A DNA stretch of 64,000 bases. It comes from Aureibacillus halotolerans. Its GTDB lineage: Bacteria > Bacillota > Bacilli > Bacillales > DSM-28697. Every line of letters begins with the position of its first letter. Within the stretch, counting starts at the first letter, position 1. Below, piece after piece: positions 36,693 to 45,662 of the stretch. The stretch covers positions 84,136 to 148,135 of the forward strand of contig NZ_SNYJ01000011.1 of the NCBI RefSeq assembly GCF_004363045.1, in the 5' to 3' direction. A program made the translations under genes and the position numbers. Below the pieces are notes generated by a model. That model worked only from the letters and a program-made list of their open reading frames with translations, was not told where the DNA came from and made no database searches.

Positions 36693-37254
36693 ACAGGCAG
36701 AAGCTTTTGTCGCACCTAAATTAACCGAGGCTCGAATGACACATACTCTCGGTGTTGTAGAAACAGCGGTCGAGCTTGCCGAACGTTATTCTGAAGACAA
36801 AGACAAGACGGCTTTTGCCGCAATGTTGCATGATTGTGCAAAATGCATACCACCAGATGAACAAAAACAATATATGCTCGATCACAATATCGGTCATGAT
36901 CTGTTGCATTTTCATCATAATACATGGCATGCTGTTGTTGGTGCGGACCTTGTCAGAACACAGTTTGCGATTGAGGACGATCGTGTTCTATACGCCATCC
37001 GATACCATACGACGGGGCGTCAAGGGATGACGACGCTAGAAAAAATTATTTTTTTAGCTGATTATATCGAGCCTAATCGCAAATTCGATGGAGTCGATGA
37101 TGTGCGCGATTTGGCAGAAAAATCATTGGATGCAGCCATTATTAAAGCGATGGCGAATACGATTACGATGCTTGTAAATACCCATCAAACCGTTGTTCCA
37201 GATACTTTTTTTGCTTATAACGATGTCCTGTTTCAACGCAAATCGAAAGTGTAA
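36679..37254 (+). CDS. yqeK: HD-domain diadenosine tetraphosphate hydrolase YqeK
   Basis: 191 aa. MTHTLGVVETAVELAERY, MLHDCAKCI (the HD pair), HAVVGADLVRTQF, AIRYHTTGRQGMTTLEKIIFLADYIEPNR make up the metal-binding HD domain. B. subtilis YqeK cleaves Ap4A symmetrically with bound iron. ATG at 36679 is about 10 bases after AAGGAG; the ATG three codons earlier is too close. NadD and YqeK are neighbours in most Firmicutes. Confidence 0.95.
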   Translation: MYSLKQAEAFVAPKLTEARMTHTLGVVETAVELAERYSEDKDKTAFAAMLHDCAKCIPPDEQKQYMLDHNIGHDLLHFHHNTWHAVVGADLVRTQFAIEDDRVLYAIRYHTTGRQGMTTLEKIIFLADYIEPNRKFDGVDDVRDLAEKSLDAAIIKAMANTITMLVNTHQTVVPDTFFAYNDVLFQRKSKV

Positions 37255-37305
37255 GATAAGAAGGAAACGGTAAAACTACTAAAGCAGTGAAAGGGGATTT
37301 GTTCT

Positions 37306-37680
37306 TTGACAGAAACTCAATTATTACAGCTTTCCGTGCAAGCGGCAGATGATAAAAAAGCCCATGAAATTGTTGTTCTCAACATGAAAGGCATCTCATT
37401 GGTCGCTGACTATTTTTTAATATGCCACGGAAATTCAGAGAAACAAGTGCAAGCCATCGCCTCAGGAATTCGTGAAAAGGCACTTGGTGATGGATTGCAA
37501 GTGCATCGAATTGAAGGGTATGACCATGCCCGATGGGTGCTTGTTGATCTTGGAGATGTCGTCTGCCATATTTTCCATAGTGAAGAGCGTCATCATTACC
37601 AGCTTGAAAAGCTTTGGGGCGATGCATCCTATGTGAATATAGATTCTTTTTTAGAGCCTACGCAGACAGCGTATAGATAG
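37306..37680 (+). CDS. rsfS: Ribosomal silencing factor RsfS
   Basis: 124 aa. It binds L14 on the 50S subunit and blocks subunit joining when nutrients run low. VADYFLICHGNSEKQVQAIA, EGYDHARWVLVDLGDVVCHIFH and YQLEKLWGDA are characteristic. The start is TTG at 37306, after AAAGGGG. Confidence 0.96.
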   Translation: MTETQLLQLSVQAADDKKAHEIVVLNMKGISLVADYFLICHGNSEKQVQAIASGIREKALGDGLQVHRIEGYDHARWVLVDLGDVVCHIFHSEERHHYQLEKLWGDASYVNIDSFLEPTQTAYR

Positions 37681-37696
37681 AAACGAGGCGAAGTGA

Positions 37697-38437
37697 ATGA
37701 GTTATGAACAATTCGCTTACGTATATGACATCCTTATGAAGGATGCCCCATATGACAAATGGTTCCAGGCCGTTCAGAAACAAACCGGTGGAAAGCCTGC
37801 ACGGCTTCTTGAAGTGGCTGCTGGGACAGGTAAATTTGCTAAATTGCTTTTGGACGAAGGTCATGAGGTGACATGTGTTGACCTATCAGAGGATATGTTG
37901 ACCGTCGCACGTGATCGTTTGGCATCGGATACTGGACAAACGCCAATGCTCGTATGTCAAGATATGCGATCTCTTGACATAGGAGCTCAGTTTGATGGCA
38001 TCACCATCCTATGTGATTCATTAAATTACCTTCACGACCTAATGGATTGGAAAGCAACATTAACCGCTGCAGCACGCCACCTTGAAGATCATGGGTGGCT
38101 GTTGTTTGATGTGCATTCGCTTAAGAAAATGGATGCTTTTATTGAAGAAGGTACGTATGCTTATGCGAGTGACGAGGTGTCCTATATTTGGAACACATTC
38201 AAAGGCGAAGGTGAAGCCCGAGTCGATCATGAAATTACCTTTTTCGTTTCCATTGATGATGACAATCTTTGCGAGCGATTTGAAGAGGTTCATGAGCAAC
38301 AGGCCTTTCCGATGGATGCGATTATGGAATGTATCCATGAAAGTGGTCTTTCTCTTGAGCAATGCATTGGCGATTTTGACGAAACGATCCCATTAGAAGA
38401 GGCTGAACGTTGGCTTTTTCTCTGTCGAAAAAAATAA
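37697..38437 (+). CDS. yqeM: YqeM, SAM-dependent methyltransferase
   Basis: 246 aa. Class I methyltransferase motif I is LLEVAAGTGKFAKLL, motif II VTCVDLSEDML, motif III region CQDMRSLD and ILCDSLNYL. The substrate is unknown to me. It closes the yqeG-yqeM operon, 16 bp after rsfS, and precedes a terminator with nine T. Confidence 0.92.
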   Translation: MSYEQFAYVYDILMKDAPYDKWFQAVQKQTGGKPARLLEVAAGTGKFAKLLLDEGHEVTCVDLSEDMLTVARDRLASDTGQTPMLVCQDMRSLDIGAQFDGITILCDSLNYLHDLMDWKATLTAAARHLEDHGWLLFDVHSLKKMDAFIEEGTYAYASDEVSYIWNTFKGEGEARVDHEITFFVSIDDDNLCERFEEVHEQQAFPMDAIMECIHESGLSLEQCIGDFDETIPLEEAERWLFLCRKK

Positions 38438-38516
38438 GTCTCCAATTTTGAGAGCCCTGCAAAAAGCGCATGCAATTTCTGTAAAGAGGCTAGGACATAA
38501 CTAATTTATCCTTATA

Positions 38517-38560
38517 AAACTCCGAACAATACATGAATCTGTTCTGGAGTTTTTTTTTTG
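38517..38560 (+). terminator. Terminator after yqeM
   Basis: ACTCCGAACA (38519-38528) pairs with TGTTCTGGAGT (38540-38550), then T9. It is preceded by GAGGCTAGGACATAACT and followed within 20 bases by family A. Sequence relatives occur at 3501 and 4055. Confidence 0.88.
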
Positions 38561-38578
38561 CGTTAGTAAAGCATAAAC

Positions 38579-38763
38579 CGCTTCGTCAAAATACTTCGCA
38601 TTCCGCGGGCACGGCTTCAGCTTCCTCGAAAAGCAAGCTTTCCGAGCGGATCTTCAGCTCGCGCTGTTACACCCTACGGGTACAAGTGCAACATCGACTC
38701 GAGAAGACCTCGTCGTGTTTTCTTTGCCGCAGGAGTCTGCGTATTTTGACTACGCTGATGTTT
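38579..38763 (+). repeat. Dispersed repeat family A, copy 3, with one cassette
   Basis: Backbone CGCTTCGTCAAAATACTTCGC ... GGGCACGGCTTCAGCTTCC ... GGATCTTCAGCTCGCGCT, then an inverted 55-bp cassette at 38667-38721, then GCCGCAGGAGTCTGCG and TATTTTGACTACGC. The ends are imperfect inverted repeats around GTCAAAATAC. The 38438-39353 gap (about 900 bp) holds this, the cassette at 39160, and AT-rich sequence with no supportable gene. Confidence 0.8.
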
Positions 38764-39159
38764 GTTTCTGCGTAATTTCTTTATTTGTTCGGGTCTCGTA
38801 TAACGAGTAAGAAAGCGTGTTAAATCGTGATTGCTTACCAAACAAGATAAGTAAGTACATCTTTTCTGTAAAGTTACATCACCTAGTGCAATGTTGATGC
38901 AGCGGTGGACATATGTTTAGATAACTTGCGCAGAGCAAAAATCATCTACAACACTGGCTGAGCTTGAGTTGACGCGAAGTGATATAGATCAATTGACCGA
39001 ATGATGCCAGTGCTCACAATCCTGTATTTCTAAAAGGTCGTCTTTCAATAATGAAACTGACATCTACCCCTTAATCACTAAAAGAGTCTTTTTTGAATTG
39101 TATTTAAATCATAAATGCTGATTATTAAAAGCAGCCACTAGCGAGACTCCAGCGGCAAA

Positions 39160-39215
39160 AAAACACGATGAGATCCTTTCGAATCGATGTTGCCCTTGTA
39201 CCCTTTAGGGTGAAA
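39160..39215 (+). repeat. 55-bp double-hairpin cassette, isolated copy
   Basis: AAAACACGATGAGATCC...CGAATCGATGTTGCCC...ACCCTTTAGGGTGAAA, slightly diverged from the others. Flanking AGCGAGACTCCAGCGGCAAA matches the context of the 21.18-kb copy (ATGAGACTCGGTGGCAAAG). Confidence 0.75.
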
Positions 39216-39353
39216 GCGAGCGCACGGCAGCTTGTATAAAAAGCAACCACAACAATAAAATGCAGGTGAATTAGTTTTTACTGCGAAAGTTGAGTAATCA
39301 AAAATAAAAAAAGGATTTCTTGTTAAAAGAGAGAATGTATAATACAAAACGCA

Positions 39354-40175
39354 CTACTTTACTTTTTCTTTTGAAATGTGCGCTTTTTCCACAGCATACT
39401 TCTCGTGTGTTCTTCGAAAAACCTCTGAAAATGTATCGCCTACACCTTCCTCTAAAGCTTCTAAAGCAACGCCAGTAATGCCGCCTTTTACAGTCACTTT
39501 TTCTTGCAAGGTTTCTAACGTATACACATTTTCCTCAAGCAACTTCCCCAGCCCAATAATCATACTAGTCGTCAGCTTCACGGCTTCCTCTTTTGTAATC
39601 TCTGTTTCTTCTACTGCTGCGGTACACATCTTCTGAAGCAAAAAGCTAATAAACGCAGGTCCACAGCAAGCGATATCTGATGAAACCCTTGTGACATTTT
39701 CTTCAATACAGACGGGCTGAGAAATGTGCTGCAGCAAACGTTTGAGTTTTTCCTTGGCACGGTTGTCACATCGCTCACCATAGGTGACAAGCGAGAGACC
39801 AGCACACGCTCGGTTTGTAATGCTCGGGATCACTCTTGCAACAGAGCATGGGACAATTTCTTCGATATCGGCAGTTGATACAGGGCTTGTAATTGAAATT
39901 AAAATGGATGTTGGTCGCAGAAAGGGTGTGATGTCTCGTATCACCTGAAGCATATCCAATGGTTTGACACAAATAAAGTGAACATCCGTTTTTTGAATAA
40001 CCGATTCTGAGGTTTCTTCCACATGGATTCCACGTATCCGTTCTTTTAGCTGTAAGGCTTTATCAGTGGATCTATTCATTATGTGCACATTTTCTGGCCA
40101 GACGGCATTGCTTTCCACAAATGCCTGTATGAGTGCGCTCCCCATATTTCCTGTCCCAATAAATCCTAGTTTCAT
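39354..40175 (-). CDS. comER: ComER, pyrroline-5-carboxylate reductase-like protein
   Basis: 273 aa. An N-terminal Rossmann GFIGTGNMGSALI binds NAD(P); FICVKPLDM and the C-terminal ProC-like dimer domain (SSDIACCGPAFISFLLQKM, VTVKGGITGVALEALEEG) follow. It is shorter and more divergent than housekeeping ProC. In B. subtilis comER is divergent from comEA and affects sporulation and biofilm timing; the same divergent layout is seen here. The catalytic role is unproven. Confidence 0.92.
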   Translation of the reverse strand: MKLGFIGTGNMGSALIQAFVESNAVWPENVHIMNRSTDKALQLKERIRGIHVEETSESVIQKTDVHFICVKPLDMLQVIRDITPFLRPTSILISITSPVSTADIEEIVPCSVARVIPSITNRACAGLSLVTYGERCDNRAKEKLKRLLQHISQPVCIEENVTRVSSDIACCGPAFISFLLQKMCTAAVEETEITKEEAVKLTTSMIIGLGKLLEENVYTLETLQEKVTVKGGITGVALEALEEGVGDTFSEVFRRTHEKYAVEKAHISKEKVK

Positions 40176-40294
40176 GTATGCACCTCCTCAATGACTCTGT
40201 AGCTTTCATCGTCGAGATGAATGCTTTACAAACCAACCTATGCGTCGTCGTTCACGACTATACGTTATTTCCTCTAATTCACAGTTGTGCTTTT

Positions 40295-40460
40295 TAGGGC
40301 GTGTCTTAAAACTCGGTCAGAGGCATCTGTCACCGTCTTTTCGTTCCCACCTGCGTTCCTTTTTCTTGACGTACGCCCGGTACGACTGCGAAAAAGCGCC
40401 TTGCTTGGAACGATAATTCGGCAACATCTGCTCCCTTCTAAGTTCTCAGACACACCCTAG
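40295..40460. repeat. 166-bp inverted-repeat element between comER and comEA
   Basis: The ends TAGGGCGTGTCT (40295-40306) and AGACACACCCTA (40448-40459) match in 11 of 12 inverted positions. Inside, CGTTCC..CTTTTTC and GAAAAAG..GGAACG give a long imperfect stem. No coding capacity. It is probably a small non-autonomous mobile or structural element. The remainder of 40176-40497 shows nothing clear. Confidence 0.6.
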
Positions 40461-40497
40461 TTGATGAAAATTTTCTAGGTAGAGGTGAAATGAGCTT

Positions 40498-41091
40498 ATG
40501 ATTAAAAAGAAATGGAAAACAGTTGCTGCTGTTCTGGCCGTTCTGGTCGTTGTTGCGATTCTCTTTGTCATAAAAACGCCGTTGTTGAAGCAGACACAAT
40601 CTGTGGATCAAATAGGGGACTGGAGCACGGACACCTCTGAAGAGCATGCGATCAAAGAGCCCGGTCAGGTTGTTGTCGATGTGAAAGGTGCGGTTAAGCA
40701 ACCTGGCATTTATCAGTTAACAGCTAAACAGAGGGTAAAGGATGCGATCGAGAAGGCTGGAGGTCTTACAGAAGAAGCGTCCACCGGAAGTGTTAATCTT
40801 GCCAAACGGCTTGAGGATGAGCTTGTCATCGTCATTCCAGGCAAAGAGAGTTCTGGTGAGATTGGAAAAACCGGAGGGCAAGTCTTCGACCCCGTATTGA
40901 ACATCTTAAACGAGGCAGACGTCATTGCGATGGAGGAGTGGCCTGGTATAGGGCCAAAAAAAGCAGAGGCGATTCTTGCTTATCGTGATGAAAAAGGGTC
41001 TTTTTCATCAATTGAAGAATTAAAAGATGTGTCAGGGATCGGTGAAAAAACCTACGAGAAGATTATAGAGGCGATAGGCGCAGGTGAATAA
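40498..41091 (+). CDS. comEA: ComEA, competence DNA receptor
   Basis: 197 aa. A membrane anchor (AAVLAVLVVVAILFVI) is followed by a linker, an SLBB-like domain (GQVVVDVKGAVKQPGIYQL), then tandem helix-hairpin-helix DNA-binding motifs (MEEWPGIGPKKAEAILAYRDE, LKDVSGIGEKTYEKI). It binds double-stranded DNA outside the membrane during transformation. AGGTGAAATGAGC precedes the ATG. It overlaps comEC by eight bases; comEB, which lies between them in B. subtilis, is missing. Confidence 0.95.
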   Translation: MIKKKWKTVAAVLAVLVVVAILFVIKTPLLKQTQSVDQIGDWSTDTSEEHAIKEPGQVVVDVKGAVKQPGIYQLTAKQRVKDAIEKAGGLTEEASTGSVNLAKRLEDELVIVIPGKESSGEIGKTGGQVFDPVLNILNEADVIAMEEWPGIGPKKAEAILAYRDEKGSFSSIEELKDVSGIGEKTYEKIIEAIGAGE

Positions 41092-43306
41092 CCACGGTCG
41101 TCTCACTGTGTTGGCGTATTTTGCATGCGTAGGCTGTTGGGGTGGGCTAGACGATGTGAGTGCAGCATGGGCAATCGCTGTATGCGTAAGTGTCTTATTG
41201 ATGTGGAGTAAAAAAATCTTTTGGCTGCCTTTCTGTGTGTTTGCTGTTTTCTATGCGCTGGCATGGCATACGGACGCTACGAACATCACGGTGATTGATC
41301 CAGCGCAGGAGCATTTTCAAGGCACTGTTTCTTCATTTCCTGAAACGAGTGAGAGTGGAAGCATAAGATTCGCATTTAAAACAGTAAAGGGCGAGGTAGT
41401 TATGGCCAAGGCGGAAGGTCTTGCGAAGCCATTGACTCGCAGTATGCGGTGTGAAATGAATGCAACGCTAAAAAAGCCTCCGAAGAGTACAGTGCCAAAC
41501 AGCTTTGACTATAGTGCGTATTTATATCGACAGCATATCCATTGGCTGGCGGAAGTGAAGACCAGCACTCTCCATTGCTTTCCACCTGAAAGAAGTCCTC
41601 TGACGCTTGTGTACGAAACAAGACAACGGGCGCTTTCCCAAATAGAGAAGACTTTCCCTCCTTCGCTGTCTCCATTTGCTAAGGCGTTGTTACTAGGTGA
41701 TCGTTCATCCATGCCAGAAGAACTAACCGACGTTTACAACCGTTTTGGCATTAGTCACCTGCTCTCGATTTCAGGTTTGCATGTGGCTGTCCTCTGCATG
41801 ATCCTCTTTATACTACTCACACGATTTTTTTCTCGAAACACTGCCATGTGGCTTTTGTTGGCTTTTCTTCCTAGCTATGCGATCGCCACTGGGGCAGATC
41901 CTCCGGTCGTCCGCTCCGTTATTAAAGTAGGTCTTGTGATCTGCTGGTTCTTCCTTCTAAAACAAAAGCTTTCAAGTGTTGAGGCATTGTCCATCGCTTT
42001 TATGTGCATGCTTGCTTTTTCCCCTTACGTTTTGCAAAGTGTCTCCTTTCAGTTGTCATTTCTCGTGACGTATGGACTCTTATTTTCGTTAAACTTATTG
42101 CAAACGGTGTCCTCTCATTGGTTTAACCAGTCATTGCTCATTTCCACAATTGCTCAGCTCGTTGGTGGGCCAATCGTTTTGTATCATTTTTATGAGCTGT
42201 CCATTTGGAGCCCACTCTGGAACGTCATATTTGTCCCATTGTATACAGCTATTTTGTTGCCAGGTTGCCTCTTTTTATTTCTTCTTTCTTTCGTTTCTCC
42301 CGCATTCGCAGCTCTGCTTGGGTCTTTCCTTGGAACTGGATTAGACGTCATGCATGCCGGTTTGCTATATATGGATACAGCAGCACCGGGAACGATGTTG
42401 TACGGTAGGGCGCCATTATGGGTCGTCTGTTTGGAGATGATCAGTGTTGTTATTTTGCTAATAGGCGTTGAAAGGTATCGTTTTCAGCGTAGAGTTCTTT
42501 TGTTTTTCCTCCCCTTCGTTCTTGTTTTTAGCTCCCATTATTTTATGTTTCAGCTTTCTCCGCTAGGTCGTGTCACAATGCTAGATGTTGGTCAAGGAGA
42601 CAGTATTGTCATTGAATTGCCTCATCGCAAAGGGGTATTGGTTATTGATGCAGGTGGGGTGTTTTCACCACATTTTGATCCGGGAGAGGATATCGTAGGA
42701 CCGTATCTTAAATCGCGGGGGATTCGTCGAGTCGATTGGATGATTGTATCTCATGGCGATTTGGATCATGTAGGAGGGGTTTCTGCACTCCTTCATGCAA
42801 ATTCAGTACAACGCATTCTTATGGGCAAAGGGAAAAACCTAGACTCTGCCGCTGTTCAGGAGGTTGTGAACGTAGCACAAACAAAAGGCATTCAACTCGT
42901 CGAGGCAACGGATCACATGCAGATTACCCAAGGCGGGTATTCATTTGACATTTTTATGTCTACGAAAGAGACATTATCAAGAAATAGCCAATCGATAGTG
43001 ATAAAAACAATGCTTGGGAAGAAGGCATGGCTTTTTACAGGGGATATTGAAGAGGATCGGGAAACGCAATTAGTAAAAGAGAAGGACCTAAAGGCAGATA
43101 TTCTAAAAATCGCTCATCATGGGAGTGAAACATCGACATCAGTATCGTTTTTGGAGGAAGTGAACCCAACCCTTGCATTGATTTCTGCAGGCAGAAACAA
43201 CCAATTTGGTCATCCACACCCCATTGTCCTCAATCGATTAAAATCAGCCGAAGTAGTCGTTCGGCGAACAGACTTGGAAGGAAGCATTGTTATTCAGTTC
43301 CGCTAG
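41084..43306 (+). CDS. comEC: ComEC/Rec2 competence DNA-uptake channel
   Basis: 740 aa. N-terminal helices and an OB-like extracytoplasmic part (residues about 60-190) come first. The multi-helix competence domain contains ISHLLSISGLHVAVLCM and AIATGADPPVVRS. The C-terminal metallo-beta-lactamase domain has MLDVGQGDSIVIELP, SHGDLDHVGGV (metal ligands), IAHHGSETSTS and GHPHP. It carries single-stranded DNA across the membrane. The start is GTG at 41084 within comEA. Confidence 0.95.
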   Translation: MNNHGRLTVLAYFACVGCWGGLDDVSAAWAIAVCVSVLLMWSKKIFWLPFCVFAVFYALAWHTDATNITVIDPAQEHFQGTVSSFPETSESGSIRFAFKTVKGEVVMAKAEGLAKPLTRSMRCEMNATLKKPPKSTVPNSFDYSAYLYRQHIHWLAEVKTSTLHCFPPERSPLTLVYETRQRALSQIEKTFPPSLSPFAKALLLGDRSSMPEELTDVYNRFGISHLLSISGLHVAVLCMILFILLTRFFSRNTAMWLLLAFLPSYAIATGADPPVVRSVIKVGLVICWFFLLKQKLSSVEALSIAFMCMLAFSPYVLQSVSFQLSFLVTYGLLFSLNLLQTVSSHWFNQSLLISTIAQLVGGPIVLYHFYELSIWSPLWNVIFVPLYTAILLPGCLFLFLLSFVSPAFAALLGSFLGTGLDVMHAGLLYMDTAAPGTMLYGRAPLWVVCLEMISVVILLIGVERYRFQRRVLLFFLPFVLVFSSHYFMFQLSPLGRVTMLDVGQGDSIVIELPHRKGVLVIDAGGVFSPHFDPGEDIVGPYLKSRGIRRVDWMIVSHGDLDHVGGVSALLHANSVQRILMGKGKNLDSAAVQEVVNVAQTKGIQLVEATDHMQITQGGYSFDIFMSTKETLSRNSQSIVIKTMLGKKAWLFTGDIEEDRETQLVKEKDLKADILKIAHHGSETSTSVSFLEEVNPTLALISAGRNNQFGHPHPIVLNRLKSAEVVVRRTDLEGSIVIQFR

Positions 43307-43393
43307 TCACCTACGCACGTTTCAGGCGCACGGGCATAGGATGTCGTATGCTGTTTTATAAGGCGCACCGTACAGAAAGCGTACTGACTTGAA

Positions 43394-43420
43394 AAATAAA
43401 AAAAGCAGCGAAATGCTGCT
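43394..43420 (-). terminator. Minus-strand terminator downstream of yqzM
   Basis: AGCAGC (43404-43409) pairs with GCTGCT (43415-43420); on the minus strand the stem is followed by a run of T. It would end transcripts from yqzM. Confidence 0.65.
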
Positions 43421-43421
43421 C

Positions 43422-43526
43422 CAGGCTGTTGACAACGCTTGCTTTCATTAATGCTTTGTCTCGTCACAAGTCATGCCCTAAGGCAGTTCCTTGCCTCGAT
43501 AAACAAACGTTTACACTCAGCCTGAA
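43422..43526 (-). repeat. Dispersed repeat family B, copy 2 (shortened)
   Basis: Bounded by CAGGCTG and CAGCCTGA. It contains ACGCTTGCTTTC, CATGCCCTAAGGCAG and AAACAAACGTTTACACTC, in inverse orientation to copy 1 and about 30 bases shorter. It accounts for much of 43307-43608. Confidence 0.7.
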
Positions 43527-43608
43527 CATGACAAGCCTGACATTGATCCTTGCTTTGTCTTCACTCTGAAACAGCAAATGCTACTTTTCCCTCACCAATG
43601 GTTCGTTT

Positions 43609-43743
43609 TTAAGATCCAATAATTTGAACAACCATGCCAATGATGAAAATGGTTGCGAAAAAACCAAAGGAAACAGCAAAGCCTACGCCAGCATCAATAA
43701 AATCATTGCGTTTGCTTTGGACACTTTTTTCAAATTCGTTCAT
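43609..43743 (-). CDS. yqzM: YqzM-family small membrane protein
   Basis: 44 aa. The head NEFEKSVQSKRNDFIDAGVGF precedes one membrane helix (VSFGFFATIFIIGMVVQII). This is the YqzM family, found divergent from holA (yqeN) in Bacillus. GGGAGGTT lies six bases before the ATG at 43741-43743. Function unknown. Its reading frame is too short for ordinary ORF cut-offs but the ribosome site and family match are clear. Confidence 0.93.
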   Translation of the reverse strand: MNEFEKSVQSKRNDFIDAGVGFAVSFGFFATIFIIGMVVQIIGS

Positions 43744-44086
43744 TATGGCAACCTCCCTTAACGGTAGTATAAAGGTTTTTTAACAGAAAATCCATGAAAA
43801 AACGAGCCCCCTCATTTGACAGGACTTAACACCCATACTTCAACCATGCAAGGTTATATTAATTGAACAGCCGGTTGCTCTGTTCTCATTCCATTGAAGC
43901 TTCCTAGGTCTTCAAATAGGAATGTTTAAATAAAGGGGAGGGAGTCCATTACAGCCTTCCTCCCTATACTTTATCAATCTCTACACCTAAAGTGTAAAAG
44001 CACGCTGCATCCTTGGGTACAATTCCTTACTGTAGCTTTTTTAGTGACGTCCTGCTACGATAATTTTAGAATGTGAGGAGAAGGAC
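43744..44086. other. Gene-free spacer between yqzM and holA
   Basis: AT-rich divergent promoter region. The only structure noted is GGGGAGG (43934-43940) facing CCTCCC (43960-43965) around a 20-base loop without a T-run. No small gene with a convincing ribosome site was found. Confidence 0.5.
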
Positions 44087-45079
44087 GTGACGTTTGTGAG
44101 CGGCAAGGAAAATCGTATATTTGTATTATACGGAGAAGAACCGTACCTTATAGATGAATTCCAAAAGGAGCTTGTAAAAAAAGCCGTAGGAGATGACCCA
44201 TCTCCATTTGATATCTCTCTTTATGACGGAGAGGAAACGCCCCTTCATGAAATTTTGGAGGATGCTGAGACACTGCCTTTTTTGAAAGAAAGTAAAGTTG
44301 TTTTGGTGACTAATCCATATTTTTTAACAGGGACTAAGCCACGAGGTGCCGTTGAACAAAATGTGGACATACTGTTGCCTTATTTACATAACCCAGCGCC
44401 GTTTACCTATCTAGTGTTCAGGGCAGCTTACCCAAAGTTAGACGAACGGAAAAAAATCGTAAAGCAACTTAAACAAACAGCAGTGATAAAACATGCCACG
44501 GAACTTTCGGAGCAGGAGTTGCATCAATGGGTCGAAAAAACGGCACAAAAAGATGAAGCTTTGATTACAGTTGACGCAAGAAAAGTTCTCCTTGAACGGG
44601 TGGGTCCTTCTTTACGAATGCTGAGAGAAGAGATTCGAAAGCTTTCCCTGTATGCAGAAGGGACGATTGAAGCTTCGATGGTTGACGAGCTTGTTCCACG
44701 AACATTGGATCAAAATGTGTTTGCTCTCATGGATGATCTTCAGCAAAAAAAAACAGACTCCGCCATGTTGCGTTATCACGACCTGCTTCGTCAAAAGGAG
44801 GATCCACTCAAGTTGCTTTTATTGTTAGCAAGTCAGGTGCGTGCGATGCATCAAATAGACGGGCTGTTAAAAAAGGGCTATGGACAAGCGCAAGTGGCAA
44901 AACGGCTCAAACTCCACCCATACAGAGTAAAGGTATTAAGCACACAATTAAAATCATCATCACTCGACCTTTCCAAAATGCTCTTTGACCTTGGGCAGCT
45001 AGATGTGCAAATGAAAAGTGGTCGTGTTGATAAAGTGTTAGGTTTTGAATTGTTTCTTCTTCAGTATAGCTCCCGCTAA
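44087..45079 (+). CDS. holA: DNA polymerase III subunit delta
   Basis: 330 aa (B. subtilis YqeN). The clamp-loader wrench subunit has an AAA+-like fold without Walker motifs: FVLYGEEPYLIDEFQKEL at the N-terminus, ETLPFLKESKVVLVTNPYFL, FRAAYPKLDERKKIVKQLK, and a C-terminal helical collar. The start is GTG at 44087 or GTG at 44096, both close to GAGGAGAAGGA. Confidence 0.93.
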   Translation: MTFVSGKENRIFVLYGEEPYLIDEFQKELVKKAVGDDPSPFDISLYDGEETPLHEILEDAETLPFLKESKVVLVTNPYFLTGTKPRGAVEQNVDILLPYLHNPAPFTYLVFRAAYPKLDERKKIVKQLKQTAVIKHATELSEQELHQWVEKTAQKDEALITVDARKVLLERVGPSLRMLREEIRKLSLYAEGTIEASMVDELVPRTLDQNVFALMDDLQQKKTDSAMLRYHDLLRQKEDPLKLLLLLASQVRAMHQIDGLLKKGYGQAQVAKRLKLHPYRVKVLSTQLKSSSLDLSKMLFDLGQLDVQMKSGRVDKVLGFELFLLQYSSR

Positions 45080-45185
45080 TCGTACCATTTAAAAAAATGA
45101 CACTGTGTTCCCTAATCGACATTACATGCTATGACGGTAATTTACGTGCGGCGATCGTTGAAAGACGGATACGACACAAAAATAA

Positions 45186-45222
45186 AAACAGCCTGGTCTT
45201 TTAAAAGACCAGGCTGTTTTAT
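45186..45222. terminator. Bidirectional terminator between holA and rpsT
   Basis: AACAGCCTGGTCTTTT and AAAAGACCAGGCTGTT form a perfect 16-bp palindrome with A/T tracts on both sides, serving convergent holA and rpsT. Confidence 0.95.
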
Positions 45223-45229
45223 TTGTTTG

Positions 45230-45496
45230 TTATGCAGACAAACTGTTTAACTGTTTCGCTAAACGTGATTTTTGGCGGCCTGCCGTATTTTTGTGAATAA
45301 TGTTACGTTGCGCCGCTTTATCAAGCTGCTTTGAAGCCTCAGAATAAAGCTGTGTTGCTAGCTCAACATTCTTGTCAGCAACAGACGTTTCAAACTTTTT
45401 CACAGCTGTACGCATTGACGATTTGAATGCGATGTTGCGTGTACGACGATTTTCAGTCGTTTTTACACGTTTGATTGCAGATTTAATATTTGGCAT
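45230..45496 (-). CDS. rpsT: 30S ribosomal protein S20
   Basis: 88 aa. [32 protein letters not shown] and [16 protein letters not shown] are typical of the all-helical S20 that binds 16S rRNA early. ATG at 45494-45496 follows AAGGAGG; the frame is open 31 codons further but those are promoter/leader DNA. The orientation opposite to holA and gpr matches B. subtilis. Confidence 0.97.
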   Translation of the reverse strand: MPNIKSAIKRVKTTENRRTRNIAFKSSMRTAVKKFETSVADKNVELATQLYSEASKQLDKAAQRNIIHKNTAGRQKSRLAKQLNSLSA

Positions 45497-45662
45497 ACCG
45501 TTCACCTCCTTATAGACACTGTTCATTCCAGTGCTTGAACCATAGGTAATTCTATCAAAACCGTTGCAACTATGCAATATGTTCATCATGGAGTTAGAGA
45601 AGGAATTGCACGAATGAACAAAAATGTGGCTGGGCAGACTGAATAAAAAAGGAGGCGAGCCT

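Noticed and set aside
40461..40497. ComK box upstream of comEA
   Set aside because: GAAAATTTTC is present but the AAAA-N5-TTTT pair with correct spacing is not.
43934..43966. Terminator or small gene between yqzM and holA
   Set aside because: The GGGAGG/CCTCCC pairing has a long loop and no T-run, and no frame with a ribosome site follows the GGGGAGGGAG stretch.
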